Shown: in pieces, positions 10,048-18,340 of the stretch
Numbering within the stretch: the stretch's first letter is position 1
Layout of the letters: every line of letters begins with the position of its first letter
Assembly: GCA_021819085.1 (NCBI GenBank)
Contig: JAKASJ010000012.1
Location: 1 to 64,000 of the forward strand
Origin: Pseudomonadota bacterium
Lineage (GTDB): Bacteria; Pseudomonadota; Gammaproteobacteria; Acidiferrobacterales; UBA6901
Direction: 5' to 3'
DNA length: 64,000 nt
Program-made: the position numbers and the translations under genes
The notes under the pieces: generated by a model
The model's input: only the letters and a program-made list of their open reading frames with translations
What the model was told of the DNA's origin: nothing
Databases searched by the model: none

Positions 10048-10672
10048 ATTTCTTGGGACGATAATCCCTAGGGTCGGCGCACGAGTCATACAGCGTGCGG
10101 TCGATAGGAAACCAGTCGGTCTTGTCGATGCCGCGTCGGTTGCGTACTGTCGGGCTGACGGGATAACTGCTGACCACCTTGATCCAGCGGTTCTGCTCAT
10201 GGGCAATGACACGGATCTCCGCCGCCGCTTCGGACAAATCCTGATCCTGGCTGAATACCAGCGCAACGTCATATTCGGTGCGGTGCGCCCCGCGGATAAT
10301 GTCCAGGGCGATCCGCACGTCGATGCCTTTCTCCTCACCGACCAGGAACGTGTGCACGTTTCCATTAGGCAGCACGACACGCTGATTCCGGTAACGCAAG
10401 GCTCGCGAAAACACCACGATGCCCGCGCGGCGCATGGCGAGCAGCTTGTTCGACCAGAACCCATGCCAGAAAGGGTGATCCTGCAGGTCCGGCACACCCG
10501 TATAGAAACGCGTTTGCTGAAGCTGCCAACCCCGGGCGGTACACACCGCTTGAGCGAGCTTGCCTACGTCGTAATTGGGATAGGTGTAACCGAAGGCTTC
10601 GCGGGCGGAATGAAAGAGATTTTGTCCGTCGACAAACGCAACCGCGCGGATCTTCTGTGGCTCAAGAGGCAT
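10043..10672 (-). CDS. NYN-domain (PIN-like) nuclease-family protein
   Basis: The 209-aa product starts MPLEPQKIRAVAFVDGQNLF. The acidic residues expected of NYN/PIN-like metal-dependent RNases are visible: D15 in FVDGQN, the aspartates in KGIDVRIALDII near 120, and SQDQDLSEAA near 145. A TTG at 10693 would extend it by 7 aa, but the ATG at 10672 is preferred. It lies 75 bp upstream of the WYL gene in the same direction. Substrate is unknown; its position at the head of the cas cluster suggests, but does not prove, a defence or RNA-turnover role. Confidence 0.8.
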   Translation of the reverse strand: MPLEPQKIRAVAFVDGQNLFHSAREAFGYTYPNYDVGKLAQAVCTARGWQLQQTRFYTGVPDLQDHPFWHGFWSNKLLAMRRAGIVVFSRALRYRNQRVVLPNGNVHTFLVGEEKGIDVRIALDIIRGAHRTEYDVALVFSQDQDLSEAAAEIRVIAHEQNRWIKVVSSYPVSPTVRNRRGIDKTDWFPIDRTLYDSCADPRDYRPKKS

Positions 10673-10691
10673 GGCATGCCCCGGAAACGAC

Positions 10692-10725
10692 AAGCCCCGT
10701 ACGGCAATACTGCCCTACGGGGCTT
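10692..10725. terminator. Strong stem-loop at the NYN 5' end
   Basis: A perfect 10-bp stem AAGCCCCGTA/TACGGGGCTT at 10692-10701 and 10716-10725 encloses a second small stem GGCA/TGCC. On the plus strand it is followed by TCTTTG, a weak U-tract, so it may terminate plus-strand transcripts. On the minus strand it sits about 20 nt before the NYN start codon, where it could affect translation. Which role applies cannot be told from sequence. Confidence 0.5.
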
Positions 10726-11441
10726 CTTTGTGCGGATAACCCCACCCGGGCCACCAAGGCAAGTCGGGCGGGGGGCAAATACATTGTAATTATCGGCATT
10801 TTTGGCAAAAGTTCAAGGTGTTTTATTTATCCGCAGAAACGCCCATCGGTGGTCTCCCTATTCCCCTTAATTCCCACCGTCCGTGCCCTGAATCATATAC
10901 ACAAATGCCGCTACCGAGCTGTATGGTAACACGCTTATAGGGCTATAGGCGGCGGGACGGGCTTCGGGCTTCGCCCCACCGCCCGCCCCGAACCGGGATG
11001 CCGAACGAACAGCAACAACAGTGAAAGCACACGCGCCCGTCCTACGGGACGGGGAGACGGTGCGCGTCCTGGTGCGCATCAGACGCCGCACGCTTCAATC
11101 CGTCTTGCGTTCCTGTCTGGATCTTGGCCCAGGACCCGCCCCCGCCGGGGAGCGGCGGGTGTCTTCACATCGGTGCGCGGTCAGGGGTCTCGATGCGGCA
11201 CGGGTTCGGACAAACCTGTGCCCATGAGCCGCCCCGCACCGTCGGCACCGCGCCAAAATGCCGTGAATGAAGAACGGGCGCGGATGCCCTCAAACCAAGC
11301 CGAACCGAAAGCGGGGCCGAAGGCAGCGGAACCGGACGTGTGTTACGTGGGACACACGGCGGGACCAGTACAGTGGCGCCCTCGAGGTCGGAACGTCACG
11401 AGGAACGCCCCCGATTGCTCCGCAGGAACACAACGCACCGC
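10726..11441. other. Gene-poor accessory DNA
   Basis: No reading frame here has a convincing ribosome binding site or recognisable product. The left part is AT-richer than its surroundings (10790-10930); the right part is very GC-rich with short inverted repeats such as the hairpin around 11435-11450. It looks like decayed or replication-related mobile DNA. Confidence 0.5.
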
Positions 11442-11502
11442 AGGGTGCGATTGTGTGTGCAGCCTACCGCTCGCGGTAGGCGTCTCGCCAGATTCGTCAG
11501 AT

Positions 11503-11713
11503 GGAAAACCCGTGAACGTCCGTACCCCCGACATACCTTCTGCGGAAAACCCGTGAAGCAACGTACCCCGGATGTGTATTCGCCATCCCTTCGGCGTACC
11601 GCGAAAAATGAAAACCCGCGAACGCGCGTACTTTGGACGTACTGCGGTACGTCGCTTCACGAAAACGCGTGAACGAGTAGGCTGGTTGATGAAACGGCGT
11701 GAATTTCCGTACC
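11503..11713 (+). repeat. Five iteron-like direct repeats
   Basis: Five related 24-nt elements begin at 11503, 11544, 11609, 11660 and 11690. The shared core is GAAAACCCGTGAACG, usually followed by CGTACC. Start-to-start spacings are 41, 65, 51 and 30 bp, close to whole helical turns (about 4, 6, 5 and 3). A small inverted repeat ACGTAC-TGCG-GTACGT (11637-11652) lies between copies three and four. The last copy overlaps the likely promoter of the gene at 11753. They could be plasmid-type iterons or operators for that gene. Confidence 0.7.
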
Positions 11714-11752
11714 GCCCTATATATGAGGACACAAGAATCTGGAGGTAGAGAC

Positions 11753-12082
11753 ATGGGACTTGAGAAGCTGCAGCGGGAGTATCCGCCTGGGGCGCGCGGC
11801 ATAGGCGCCCGGGTGCTTAGGGAATACCGGGCCATCACCGACGCACGAACCCACGGTTGGACCTGGGCGGAGATTGCGCAGGCGATGGGGCTGGAAACGA
11901 AGGCCGCACCCCGGGCGCTGGCGAACGCCTACGCCCGGGTGACCCGGAAGATCGAGGCCAAGCAGCTGGTGCCCCCTGCATCGCAGGCGCACGGCAGGCC
12001 ATCACCCATCCGGACCGCACCTGAAAAAGCCGCACCCCCGGAAGCCGGACAACCGGCCCAGGGCGGATTCAAAACACTTTGA
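11753..12082 (+). CDS. Small HTH-like, putative DNA-binding protein
   Basis: The 109-aa product has a good Shine-Dalgarno (GGAGG, 7-8 nt before ATG) and a TATATA box near 11717. Residues 20-65 (REYRAITDARTHGWTWAEIA, then QAMGLETKAAPRALANAYAR) resemble a helix-turn-helix. The C-terminal third is proline/alanine-rich and probably disordered. I do not recognise the family; small proteins of this build are found in plasmid maintenance and mobilisation regions. The iteron-like repeats immediately upstream suggest it may bind them. Confidence 0.6.
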   Translation: MGLEKLQREYPPGARGIGARVLREYRAITDARTHGWTWAEIAQAMGLETKAAPRALANAYARVTRKIEAKQLVPPASQAHGRPSPIRTAPEKAAPPEAGQPAQGGFKTL

Positions 12083-12331
12083 CCCGCCGTGCGACGACGG
12101 TCAGGCGCGCAGAGCGTCCGCTCCACCCCCTCGGGCACGATTAAGCCTCCGAAGTCCGCGTCTGAGCGCCTTCGTCCGCGTTGATCTCTGGCTGAGCGTG
12201 AATGGGCTTTCGTTGTCACCGAGTTGTCACTGATCAGAGGGACGGATGGGGACTTATGCGGGTCGGACGGTGACAGAAGCGGACATTGGCGCTCACCCGG
12301 TCGGGTGAGACTGCACACACAATCGCACCCT

Positions 12332-12804
12332 ACCGGGTTGGATTGTGCGCTGGCCCTACCGAGGCAGGCGCGCCTCTACCTCACGCCGGTTTTGACGTTG
12401 CGGTAAATGGTTCGGCTGGCACCCCCGCTGACCTCCGCTCGCGCCGACGAGCGGGCCTCCCCGACTCAGTCTGCCTGGCCACACGCCTCGCCGAGTGATC
12501 CGACCAGCGCCCGCTTTCTTTCCTGCCGTAGTAGCAGCGGCCGTTGAGTGGAAGAGAACCCGTTCGCGCGCTGGCGCTGAAACGTCGGTAACAGCAGCAG
12601 CAAAGCGTCCCTGTTGTGTCTCCATTTCAGCCGCCTGTCTCGGAGCGCTCAGCTCCGGGGCAATATAACCGAATCAACTCGGCAGAATCAGTCAAGAATA
12701 TTCCTGCCGCTGCGGGCCAGAGAGCGCGCAGCAGCGAGGCGACGCACGTTGACGAGATGCGGAATTTGTCGTGAGATGGTGCTTTGGCCAACGTAGAGTC
12801 CGCA
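12332..12804. other. Intergenic accessory DNA
   Basis: No supportable gene was seen in this stretch. It contains short inverted repeats next to the right arm of the 21-bp inverted repeat and otherwise no motif I can name. Confidence 0.4.
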
Positions 12805-13473
12805 ATGGCGATGAGCAATGGACACGAAATTGCCCGATATTATGCTATGCGTGCGCGCGAGTACGAGCGTGTTTATGAAAAGCCTGAAAGGCAGAACGAT
12901 CTTGCACGACTGAAAGAAATCGTCGGCCCTTTACTTGCATCTCATGTTGTATTGGAAGTCGCGTGTGGGACCGGGTTCTGGACTCAAGTAATCTCAGAGA
13001 AAGCAACGTTCGTTACCGCACTGGACGTTAGCGATGAGGTCCTGGACATTGCCAGACAAAAACCCATTACAGAGGGAAAGGTTGAGTTCAAGAAGGCGGA
13101 TGCCTTTCGCCTTTCGCAGATCACCGGCCAATACACGGCGGCTTTCGCTGCTTTTTGGTGGTCACATATTCCAAAGGAATCGGTTACGTCCTTCCTGCAA
13201 TCGCTGCATCATCCGCTGACGTCTGGCAGTTTAGTGGCGTTCGTTGACAACAGATATATCCCCGGCAATAGCACACCTATCACGGACTGCGATAAATTCG
13301 GAAACACTTACCAGACCAGGAGACTATCGGATGGGACGGAGCACCGGATTATCAAGAACTATCCGAGTAAAACGGAGTTACAGCTCAACCTTGGAGCACA
13401 GGCGGAGAGTTTCCAATTCCAGGAATTGCAATATTATTGGTATGCAACCTATCGCGTGAAAAAAGAGGCGTAA
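12805..13473 (+). CDS. Class I SAM-dependent methyltransferase
   Basis: The 222-aa product has SAM-binding motif I in VVLEVACGTGFWT (about residues 50-62), an acidic motif II (VTALDVSDEVLDIARQK) and FKKADAF later. Substrate cannot be predicted; the build is that of small-molecule methyltransferases. The gene is clearly lower in GC than its neighbours and stands alone, so recent transfer is likely. Starts at 12784, 12805 or 12811 are all possible; none has a strong ribosome binding site. Confidence 0.75.
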   Translation: MAMSNGHEIARYYAMRAREYERVYEKPERQNDLARLKEIVGPLLASHVVLEVACGTGFWTQVISEKATFVTALDVSDEVLDIARQKPITEGKVEFKKADAFRLSQITGQYTAAFAAFWWSHIPKESVTSFLQSLHHPLTSGSLVAFVDNRYIPGNSTPITDCDKFGNTYQTRRLSDGTEHRIIKNYPSKTELQLNLGAQAESFQFQELQYYWYATYRVKKEA

Positions 13474-13725
13474 CACGGCGCTCGACCGCCGGTCTTATCG
13501 GCGATGGCCCAGGCCGACTTTGCGCGGTTTCGCGCCGCCTTTGCCGCGCACTCGGAACAGAGCTCCCTTCGACTCATAGGTCCCGCTTCCTCACCAGCGA
13601 CACGAAATCGGCCAACGTGGCTAGGCCAAGATATGCCGTGATGATTACCCAGAAGATGAAATGAAACCAAAATTCAAACGGCTGGCTTCTTTCAGAGGCA
13701 TTCCCGTCTCACGACGAAATCACCT

Positions 13726-13775
13726 GGTCAATTTTATCCCGGCACAGGTGGTCAATTTAAACCCGGCGCCAACAG
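13726..13775. mobile_element. IS21-like insertion-sequence end (remnant)
   Basis: Two tandem copies of a 20-mer starting TGGTCAATTT lie at 13726-13745 and 13750-13769, 24 bp apart, followed by CCAACA. Duplicated GGTCAATTT-type blocks of this kind occur at the ends of IS21-family elements. No transposase is present, so this is only a terminal remnant. The family assignment is from memory and moderate. Confidence 0.45.
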
Positions 13776-13846
13776 TCGGGATTCTTCCCGATGATTTCCG
13801 CGACCCGGGGTAACGTCAGAACGTGTTGCGATGGATGCTGCGTCAT
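13757..13846 (-). pseudogene. Truncated HTH-type ORF fragment
   Basis: The 29-codon frame MTQHPSQHVLTLPRVAEIIG... resembles the start of small helix-turn-helix/excisionase-like proteins encoded beside mobile elements. It ends abruptly inside the IS21-like end, so it is probably truncated by that insertion. Too short for a firm call. Confidence 0.3.
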
Positions 13847-14367
13847 AGGCCCATCCCTGCGAGGTGTGGTGGGTATGACCGAGAGGGCACGCGCCACCCC
13901 GACTTCGCTCAAAGCGTTGGTCGGAATGGGCGCTATGCGCCGTTGCGCTCGACGTGTGTCGAGAGAGATCGTCGGCAGTGCCGCGTCTTGGGGCTTGGGT
14001 TCCGCCCTTCCGGCAGGCTCATCCTGCGGTGGACCCGCTTCCCCCGTCGCCGTGTTGCGTACCCGTGGCGGTGTGAGTCGCTCACGCACGGGTGCTGGTG
14101 ACGGTATCGCGACAACGCATAAAGTTTAGCAGGTTTCGGTCGTTGCCTAAGCGACACGACTTTGACTGGTGGCACACGCAGGCTCATTGCCGGTTACGCC
14201 GTAACCGCGTATCCGGGTGTTTGGGTCGCGAATTCCATGCGACAATCCTGCGACACTGAGCTTGCGAAAAGGCGCGACGGGACGCGAGGTCACACGCGGT
14301 AAGTGATTGATTCTCGGAAAAAACGGTTGCGCGGTGTTGCGCCGCGTCGGGGCTTGAGCCCCCTCTC

Positions 14368-14409
14368 ACGGCGAAAACAGGGGTTCGAGTCCCCTAGGGA
14401 GCGCCATTA
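14368..14409. repeat. tRNA-3'-end-like repeat, copy 1 (candidate attachment site)
   Basis: The segment contains a T-arm-like sequence (AGGGG-TTCGAGT-CCCCT) followed by an acceptor-like AGGGAGC, G and CCA. No matching 5' half is present, so it is not an intact tRNA gene. A second copy lies 1,166 bp downstream at 15534-15575, identical at 36 of 42 positions, all six differences being transitions. Confidence 0.6.
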
Positions 14410-14474
14410 AAATCAATCAGTTATAGAATTTTCTGGCCGCCTGACCCCGACTTTGCGACCACCCTGCGATTCCC

Positions 14475-14849
14475 GTGAAAAAAGAGGGGGTTGCATGGCG
14501 GCGTTCGTTAAGGCGTCCTGGACCGCACGGCAAGCCTGCCGGGCAGGCATTGATCCGCCGGCGCGGCTACCGGCAGCAGACCCGGACATTCGATAGTCAA
14601 TCCGAAGCGCAGTCCTCGGCACGGGACATCGAGCACGAGAGGAACCGGGGCGCTTTCATCGGCCGTTCGCAATCGGACTCCACTACCCTGCCGGACCTGT
14701 TGGAGCAGCACGAAAAGGAGGTCACGCCGGGCAAACGCGGCTCCATGAAAGAGGTCTCGCACATTGGTGTATTGAAGGGACAGTCACTCGCGCAGATGCT
14801 CCGCCCGGCGATCACCGGAGCATCAGGACAGGACCGGCCCAGGTTTTGA
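14475..14849 (+). pseudogene. Tyrosine integrase, N-terminal fragment
   Basis: The 124-aa frame contains GYRQQTRTFDSQSEAQSSAR, then DIEHERNRGAFIGRSQSDST and TLPDLLEQHEKEVTP, the usual N-terminal arm-binding region of phage/island integrases. It stops at about residue 124, before the catalytic domain (no R-H-R-Y motifs follow). It sits just after a tRNA-like repeat, where island integrases are normally found. Clearly a remnant. Confidence 0.7.
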
Positions 14850-15122
14850 TCACGGCACGCCAATACTCGGATACCACGATGCCCTCCTTAAGGAGCGCGA
14901 TTCCTGCTCCAGAGAATCCCGCTTGTCGTAAAAAAATCCCCTGGGAAGATACCTGGAGTCGGGGGCTACAAGGATGGCCAGTCCCGCAACGATCATGCAG
15001 AGCAAACCGGCGAGAAAAGAGAAGTCGCTTTTTCATCTTTGCGGCGCCGCCCTAGCGGCACCAATCCGGAACCAGGGTAAGGGCTAATTTACTCACCTAA
15101 TCGGGGCCACCCATGGGGTGAC

Positions 15123-15405
15123 TCAAGTTGCCTTCGCACGTTGGGTCTGTATCACCACTTTTCTGCCGGCACGCGCGGGCATGTTCACGAACATATCGAT
15201 CGTGAACAATGTGATCTTTCCGCGCACGAGATCGCTGATGCGCGGCTGCGACACACCAAGAAGCTTGGCGGCCGTGCCTGGGTCAGGGCTTTGCGCAGGA
15301 TGTATCCCGGATCTCGATCATGAGATCGGCGCGGATCCGCAGATTCTCGGCAGTTTCCTTGCCGAAGCCAAGATCGGCGAACACGTTATCGGAAGAGCGG
15401 GTCAT
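15123..15405 (-). pseudogene. XRE-family antitoxin (HigA-like), frameshifted
   Basis: The 5' part starts at ATG 15405 and reads MTRSSDNVFADLGFGKETAE, as in XRE antitoxins, then hits a stop near 15300. The 3' part continues in another frame with AAKLLGVSQPRISDLVRGKI and MFVNMPARAGRKVVIQTQRA. At least one frameshift destroys the turn between the two. The start overlaps the stop of an upstream toxin fragment (ATGA). Confidence 0.75.
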
Positions 15406-15518
15406 CTTCCTAGGAACCTATGACGCGATGCAATCAACCGTTTGAATCGGGCTTTCGCGATCTCCATGCCGGCCTTGGACGTCTGCGGCGTCTTCTCCAC
15501 GAAGCGCCAGGCTAGCAA
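15402..15518 (-). pseudogene. HigB/RelE-like (Gp49-type) toxin, C-terminal fragment
   Basis: Only the last 38 codons are left: LLAWRFVEKTPQTSKAGMEI, then AKARFKRLI, the typical end of phage-Gp49-like toxins. The stop codon overlaps the antitoxin start (ATGA), the normal toxin-antitoxin order. The rest of the toxin is missing; the break lies next to the second tRNA-like repeat at 15534. Confidence 0.65.
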
Positions 15519-15533
15519 AGGTTGAACAGACTG

Positions 15534-15575
15534 ACGGTGAAAACAGAAGTTCGAGCCCCCTGGGGAGCGTCATTA
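15534..15575. repeat. tRNA-3'-end-like repeat, copy 2 (candidate attachment site)
   Basis: This is the second copy of the repeat at 14368-14409. With it, it brackets the integrase fragment and the broken toxin-antitoxin pair, as expected for the ends of a small decayed integrative element. Neither copy includes a full tRNA. Confidence 0.55.
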
Positions 15576-15605
15576 CCCCAACAGGTTACATGCCTCCCCG
15601 TGATT

Positions 15606-16823
15606 TCAGTGCTCCCGGTCACGGTGATCCTGCGGCCGGTCCCCTGCCGGCGCTTGCGTGCCGGCCGCTACGATGCACGCCTTGCCTCTCGCCTTGGCCT
15701 GATACATGCGCCAGTCGGCCAAGGCCAGCAATGCCCGCCAATCCGCGGAAAGAGGGATACCGTCACGCAGAAGCTCCGCAATCCCGGCGCTGAAGGTCAG
15801 GACCGTTCCGTCCCCGCGCGGGCACAGCTGACACTTGCCGTCCTTGCATAACCGGCCGAGCTGCCGCTGCGCTTCGTTGATATCGGTATGGGGCAGCACC
15901 TGGAGGAACTCCTCACCTCCCCAGCGAATCAGAATGTCGCTTGTGCGCATGTTCGCGCGCAGCAGCCGGGCCGTCGTGCGCAGCGCGGCGTCGCCTGCAT
16001 TATGGCCGTCAACGTCGTTGAGCCGCTTGAAGTCATCGAGGTCCAAAAACACCAGCGACAGCGGATAGCCGTAACGGCGCGCCAAGTCGAACTGCTGAAC
16101 GAGGAATTCTTCCCCGCTACGCCGGTTATACACTCCCGTGAGAGGGTCGAAGGCCGAACCCTGAAACAGCTCGTACATGAGCTGTAGCTGGCTCATGGAT
16201 GCCACGGCGCTGATCAAAACGACCAGCAGCAGTAACCACAGCACCATTGCTCCGTCCAGCCCGGGAAGCGTGCCCAGCGGAAACGCTGCGACTGCGATCA
16301 GTGGTAGCGCAAGGCTGACAATCTCGACCAGCGTGAGCGGGAAGATGCTCAGACCCACCACGAGCGCGAACGGAAGAAACATGTAGCCGATCGCGACGGC
16401 CGTTCCCACCGACGTGAGTTGTGCCCCTTGCAAGACGTGCACAGAATAGAGATAGAACGCCGACGGAATCAGATACAGCAGAACCATCGTCCGATAGGAG
16501 TTGCCGAGACTTGGCCGGCAGCGGCAAGAGAATACCAGGCCTGCGAAGGCGGCGCTCGCGATCAACCGTGCGAACACGATCGGTACATAAATCGCGCGCG
16601 GGAAAACCATCACGTCCACGACGATCCACAGTAGCGTCAGGACCGCAAACAATGCTGCCACCGCGCGCGCACGTGAAATCACGAAACGGGCCCGATACAT
16701 CCTGAACAGCGGCGAATGCGATGCCGTGCTCAGCACCTGTCCGACCAGATCCGGAACGGTCGGACGAAGTTCCCTGAAAAATCGTGCCGTCCGTTTCCTG
16801 AACCTTTCCGGATCGGGCGCCAC
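15606..16823 (-). CDS. Membrane-bound diguanylate cyclase (GGDEF)
   Basis: The 405-aa protein makes cyclic di-GMP. About six hydrophobic helices occupy residues 50-220, followed by a GGDEF domain (DPLTGVYNRRSGEEF, FLDLDDFKRLND). The active loop is GGEEF at about 302-306, and an inhibitory I-site RTSD lies exactly five residues before it, so the enzyme is probably active and product-inhibited. The GTG start at 16823 overlaps the stop of the upstream XRE-PAS gene (TAGTG), implying translational coupling. Longer starts inside the upstream gene are less likely. Confidence 0.9.
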   Translation of the reverse strand: MAPDPERFRKRTARFFRELRPTVPDLVGQVLSTASHSPLFRMYRARFVISRARAVAALFAVLTLLWIVVDVMVFPRAIYVPIVFARLIASAAFAGLVFSCRCRPSLGNSYRTMVLLYLIPSAFYLYSVHVLQGAQLTSVGTAVAIGYMFLPFALVVGLSIFPLTLVEIVSLALPLIAVAAFPLGTLPGLDGAMVLWLLLLVVLISAVASMSQLQLMYELFQGSAFDPLTGVYNRRSGEEFLVQQFDLARRYGYPLSLVFLDLDDFKRLNDVDGHNAGDAALRTTARLLRANMRTSDILIRWGGEEFLQVLPHTDINEAQRQLGRLCKDGKCQLCPRGDGTVLTFSAGIAELLRDGIPLSADWRALLALADWRMYQAKARGKACIVAAGTQAPAGDRPQDHRDREH

Positions 16824-17446
16824 TAGCTCTCCGGCTTCATGTCCTGAAAAGCCCGCGACCTGCTCCTGCCAGCAGCGTGACTGACAGCGATCTCCGAGAA
16901 GATCCAAAGGTATCGAGCAGGCGTCATGCCCCGGTGCGGCGTGACTGCGATGATTTCCAGCACCGCCGAATAGGTCTCGCCATTCCGGCGCTGGCCCCGG
17001 ATCTCGCCGGACCAGAGTCCGGAGCGTTCAATCGCTCCGTGCATCGCTGCAAAAAAGGCTTCGTCGTACTTCCCGGACTGGAGAGACGTCGGCGTCTTTC
17101 CGATCACCTCCTGGCTTCCGCAGCCAGTCATATCGGTATAGGCGGAATTGACCTGGAGGATCCGGAACCCGGCATCAGTGACAATCACCCCTTCGCGCAG
17201 GCGTTCTATCATCAGATCCGGATCCCTGCACTGGAATGCATGCATGCAAAAATCCCTGAGCGAGATCCGCAGAGCACGCGCGATGCGCTCGATCACCTCG
17301 ATCGAGAAATTTTCCCGTCCGTTCTCGATGGCAGAGAGGTACTGATAGGTGATACCGGCCTTGTGGGCGAGCCCATCGAGAGTAAGCCTGCGCTGGCTTC
17401 TGATGACACGAACACAGATGCCAACCAGTCTCTGTGCTTTTTCCAT
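16823..17446 (-). CDS. XRE helix-turn-helix regulator with PAS domain
   Basis: The 207-aa protein has an N-terminal HTH_3 domain (about 8-62; LDGLAHKAGITYQYLSAIEN) and a PAS domain (about 75-190; LREGVIVTDAGFRILQVNSA, KTPTSLQSGKYDEAFF). The PAS region probably senses a ligand or redox signal. It is coupled to the diguanylate cyclase by a one-base overlap. A perfect palindrome at 17483-17498 just upstream is its likely autoregulatory operator. A start at 17461 is also possible. Confidence 0.88.
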   Translation of the reverse strand: MEKAQRLVGICVRVIRSQRRLTLDGLAHKAGITYQYLSAIENGRENFSIEVIERIARALRISLRDFCMHAFQCRDPDLMIERLREGVIVTDAGFRILQVNSAYTDMTGCGSQEVIGKTPTSLQSGKYDEAFFAAMHGAIERSGLWSGEIRGQRRNGETYSAVLEIIAVTPHRGMTPARYLWIFSEIAVSHAAGRSRSRAFQDMKPES

Positions 17447-17482
17447 TGGTCGACAATGCATGGAGACATTTGACGTAGTTCA

Positions 17483-17498
17483 TTCAACTATAGTTGAA
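17483..17498. promoter_or_regulatory. 16-bp palindromic operator
   Basis: TTCAACTATAGTTGAA is a perfect palindrome lying 36 bp upstream of the XRE-PAS start codon. Its length and two-fold symmetry fit an XRE dimer site, and its centre (CTATAG) could overlap a -10 box. Confidence 0.7.
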
Positions 17499-17499
17499 A

Positions 17500-18340
17500 T
17501 ACACCGTCCGCGTCGAACCCCGGCCTCGTCCGGAGGCACAGGAGGATAAACCTGGCGCCTTGGGTCGGCCGCGCGGGACGATGACCGGCAGGACCGGATA
17601 TTCCTTCAGGGCCCGGCACGGAGCAGGCGCTGCGGCCAAGCTGGATCGATCACGGAAAAGGTTTTGACATGCTCTGCAGGATAGGTTGCTCCGGATAGCA
17701 ACTTCGATTGCTGCCGGCAGTGGCAGTGCGTGCCCGCACAAAGAACTGTCGAATTCCAGATGTTCGAGCATGCGCCTCGTGAAACCGACGCCTTGTCATT
17801 CGTTGACCGCCCGGCCCGTGAATTGCAGTTCGATTCTCATATCGCCTTCGAACCGAACACGTGCGGAATCTTGTCAAACGGAAATCGGCCTCCCCCACCG
17901 AATCCGCAACGCATCAGTTTTCCGAAATGGTTTCCATCAAGAATGGGGGGTTTATGGAGCATCCGGATTTGGAATGAATCCGTGTAGCCAGTCCCTTGAT
18001 TCCCGTTGACGACATCGGCATGGCTTTCCCGTAATTCATATCAAAAAAAGAGAGACGGATTCAAGGCGCATTACACAACGGCCGCAATGCAGCAGTGCAA
18101 TATAGGTGCAGTTTGAGAAATCGAGGTATAGAGTAGTGGTCATGGTGGCATCCACCGCCAACAGAGGCTCCATGGAATGGCTAGACCTCCGGTCGCGGCA
18201 CGACCACTTCGGTGACCTGCGGAAAATTATGACGTACGGTGGCTCGAAGCACATCTTTTAAAGATTAATACGTGACGTCTCTCCGGGCTGCAAAGCGCAG
18301 GGATCATACGCGCAAAGTCAAACTCAAGGAGAAACACGAT
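17500..18340. other. Long intergenic region before ompA
   Basis: No frame here has a plausible product. The last 300 bp are AT-richer and must carry the promoter for the OmpA gene, but I could not fix a -35/-10 pair with confidence. A ribosome binding site AAGGAG lies about 10 nt before ATG 18341. Confidence 0.4.

Larger units (their letters stand above)
11442..12331. repeat. 21-bp perfect inverted repeat framing the iteron segment
   Basis: The arm at 11442-11462, which includes GGGTGCGATTGTGTGTGCAG, is the exact reverse complement of 12311-12331, which includes CTGCACACACAATCGCACCC. The arms are 848 bp apart and enclose the iteron-like repeats and the small HTH-type gene. The inner side of the right arm abuts a perfect hairpin CTCACCCG-GT-CGGGTGAG at 12292-12309. 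Confidence 0.8.

Noticed and set aside
11173-11556. Possible protein gene of about 127 codons in the accessory region
   Set aside because: No ribosome binding site, no motif, and it runs through the inverted-repeat arm and the first iteron.
12614-12818. Short frames on both strands before the methyltransferase
   Set aside because: None has a ribosome binding site or family resemblance.
14330-14409. An intact tRNA-Ser gene ending at 14405
   Set aside because: A CTTGAGC loop and a serine-like 3' end can be seen, but there is no 5' acceptor or D arm; only a 3'-end-like repeat is supported.
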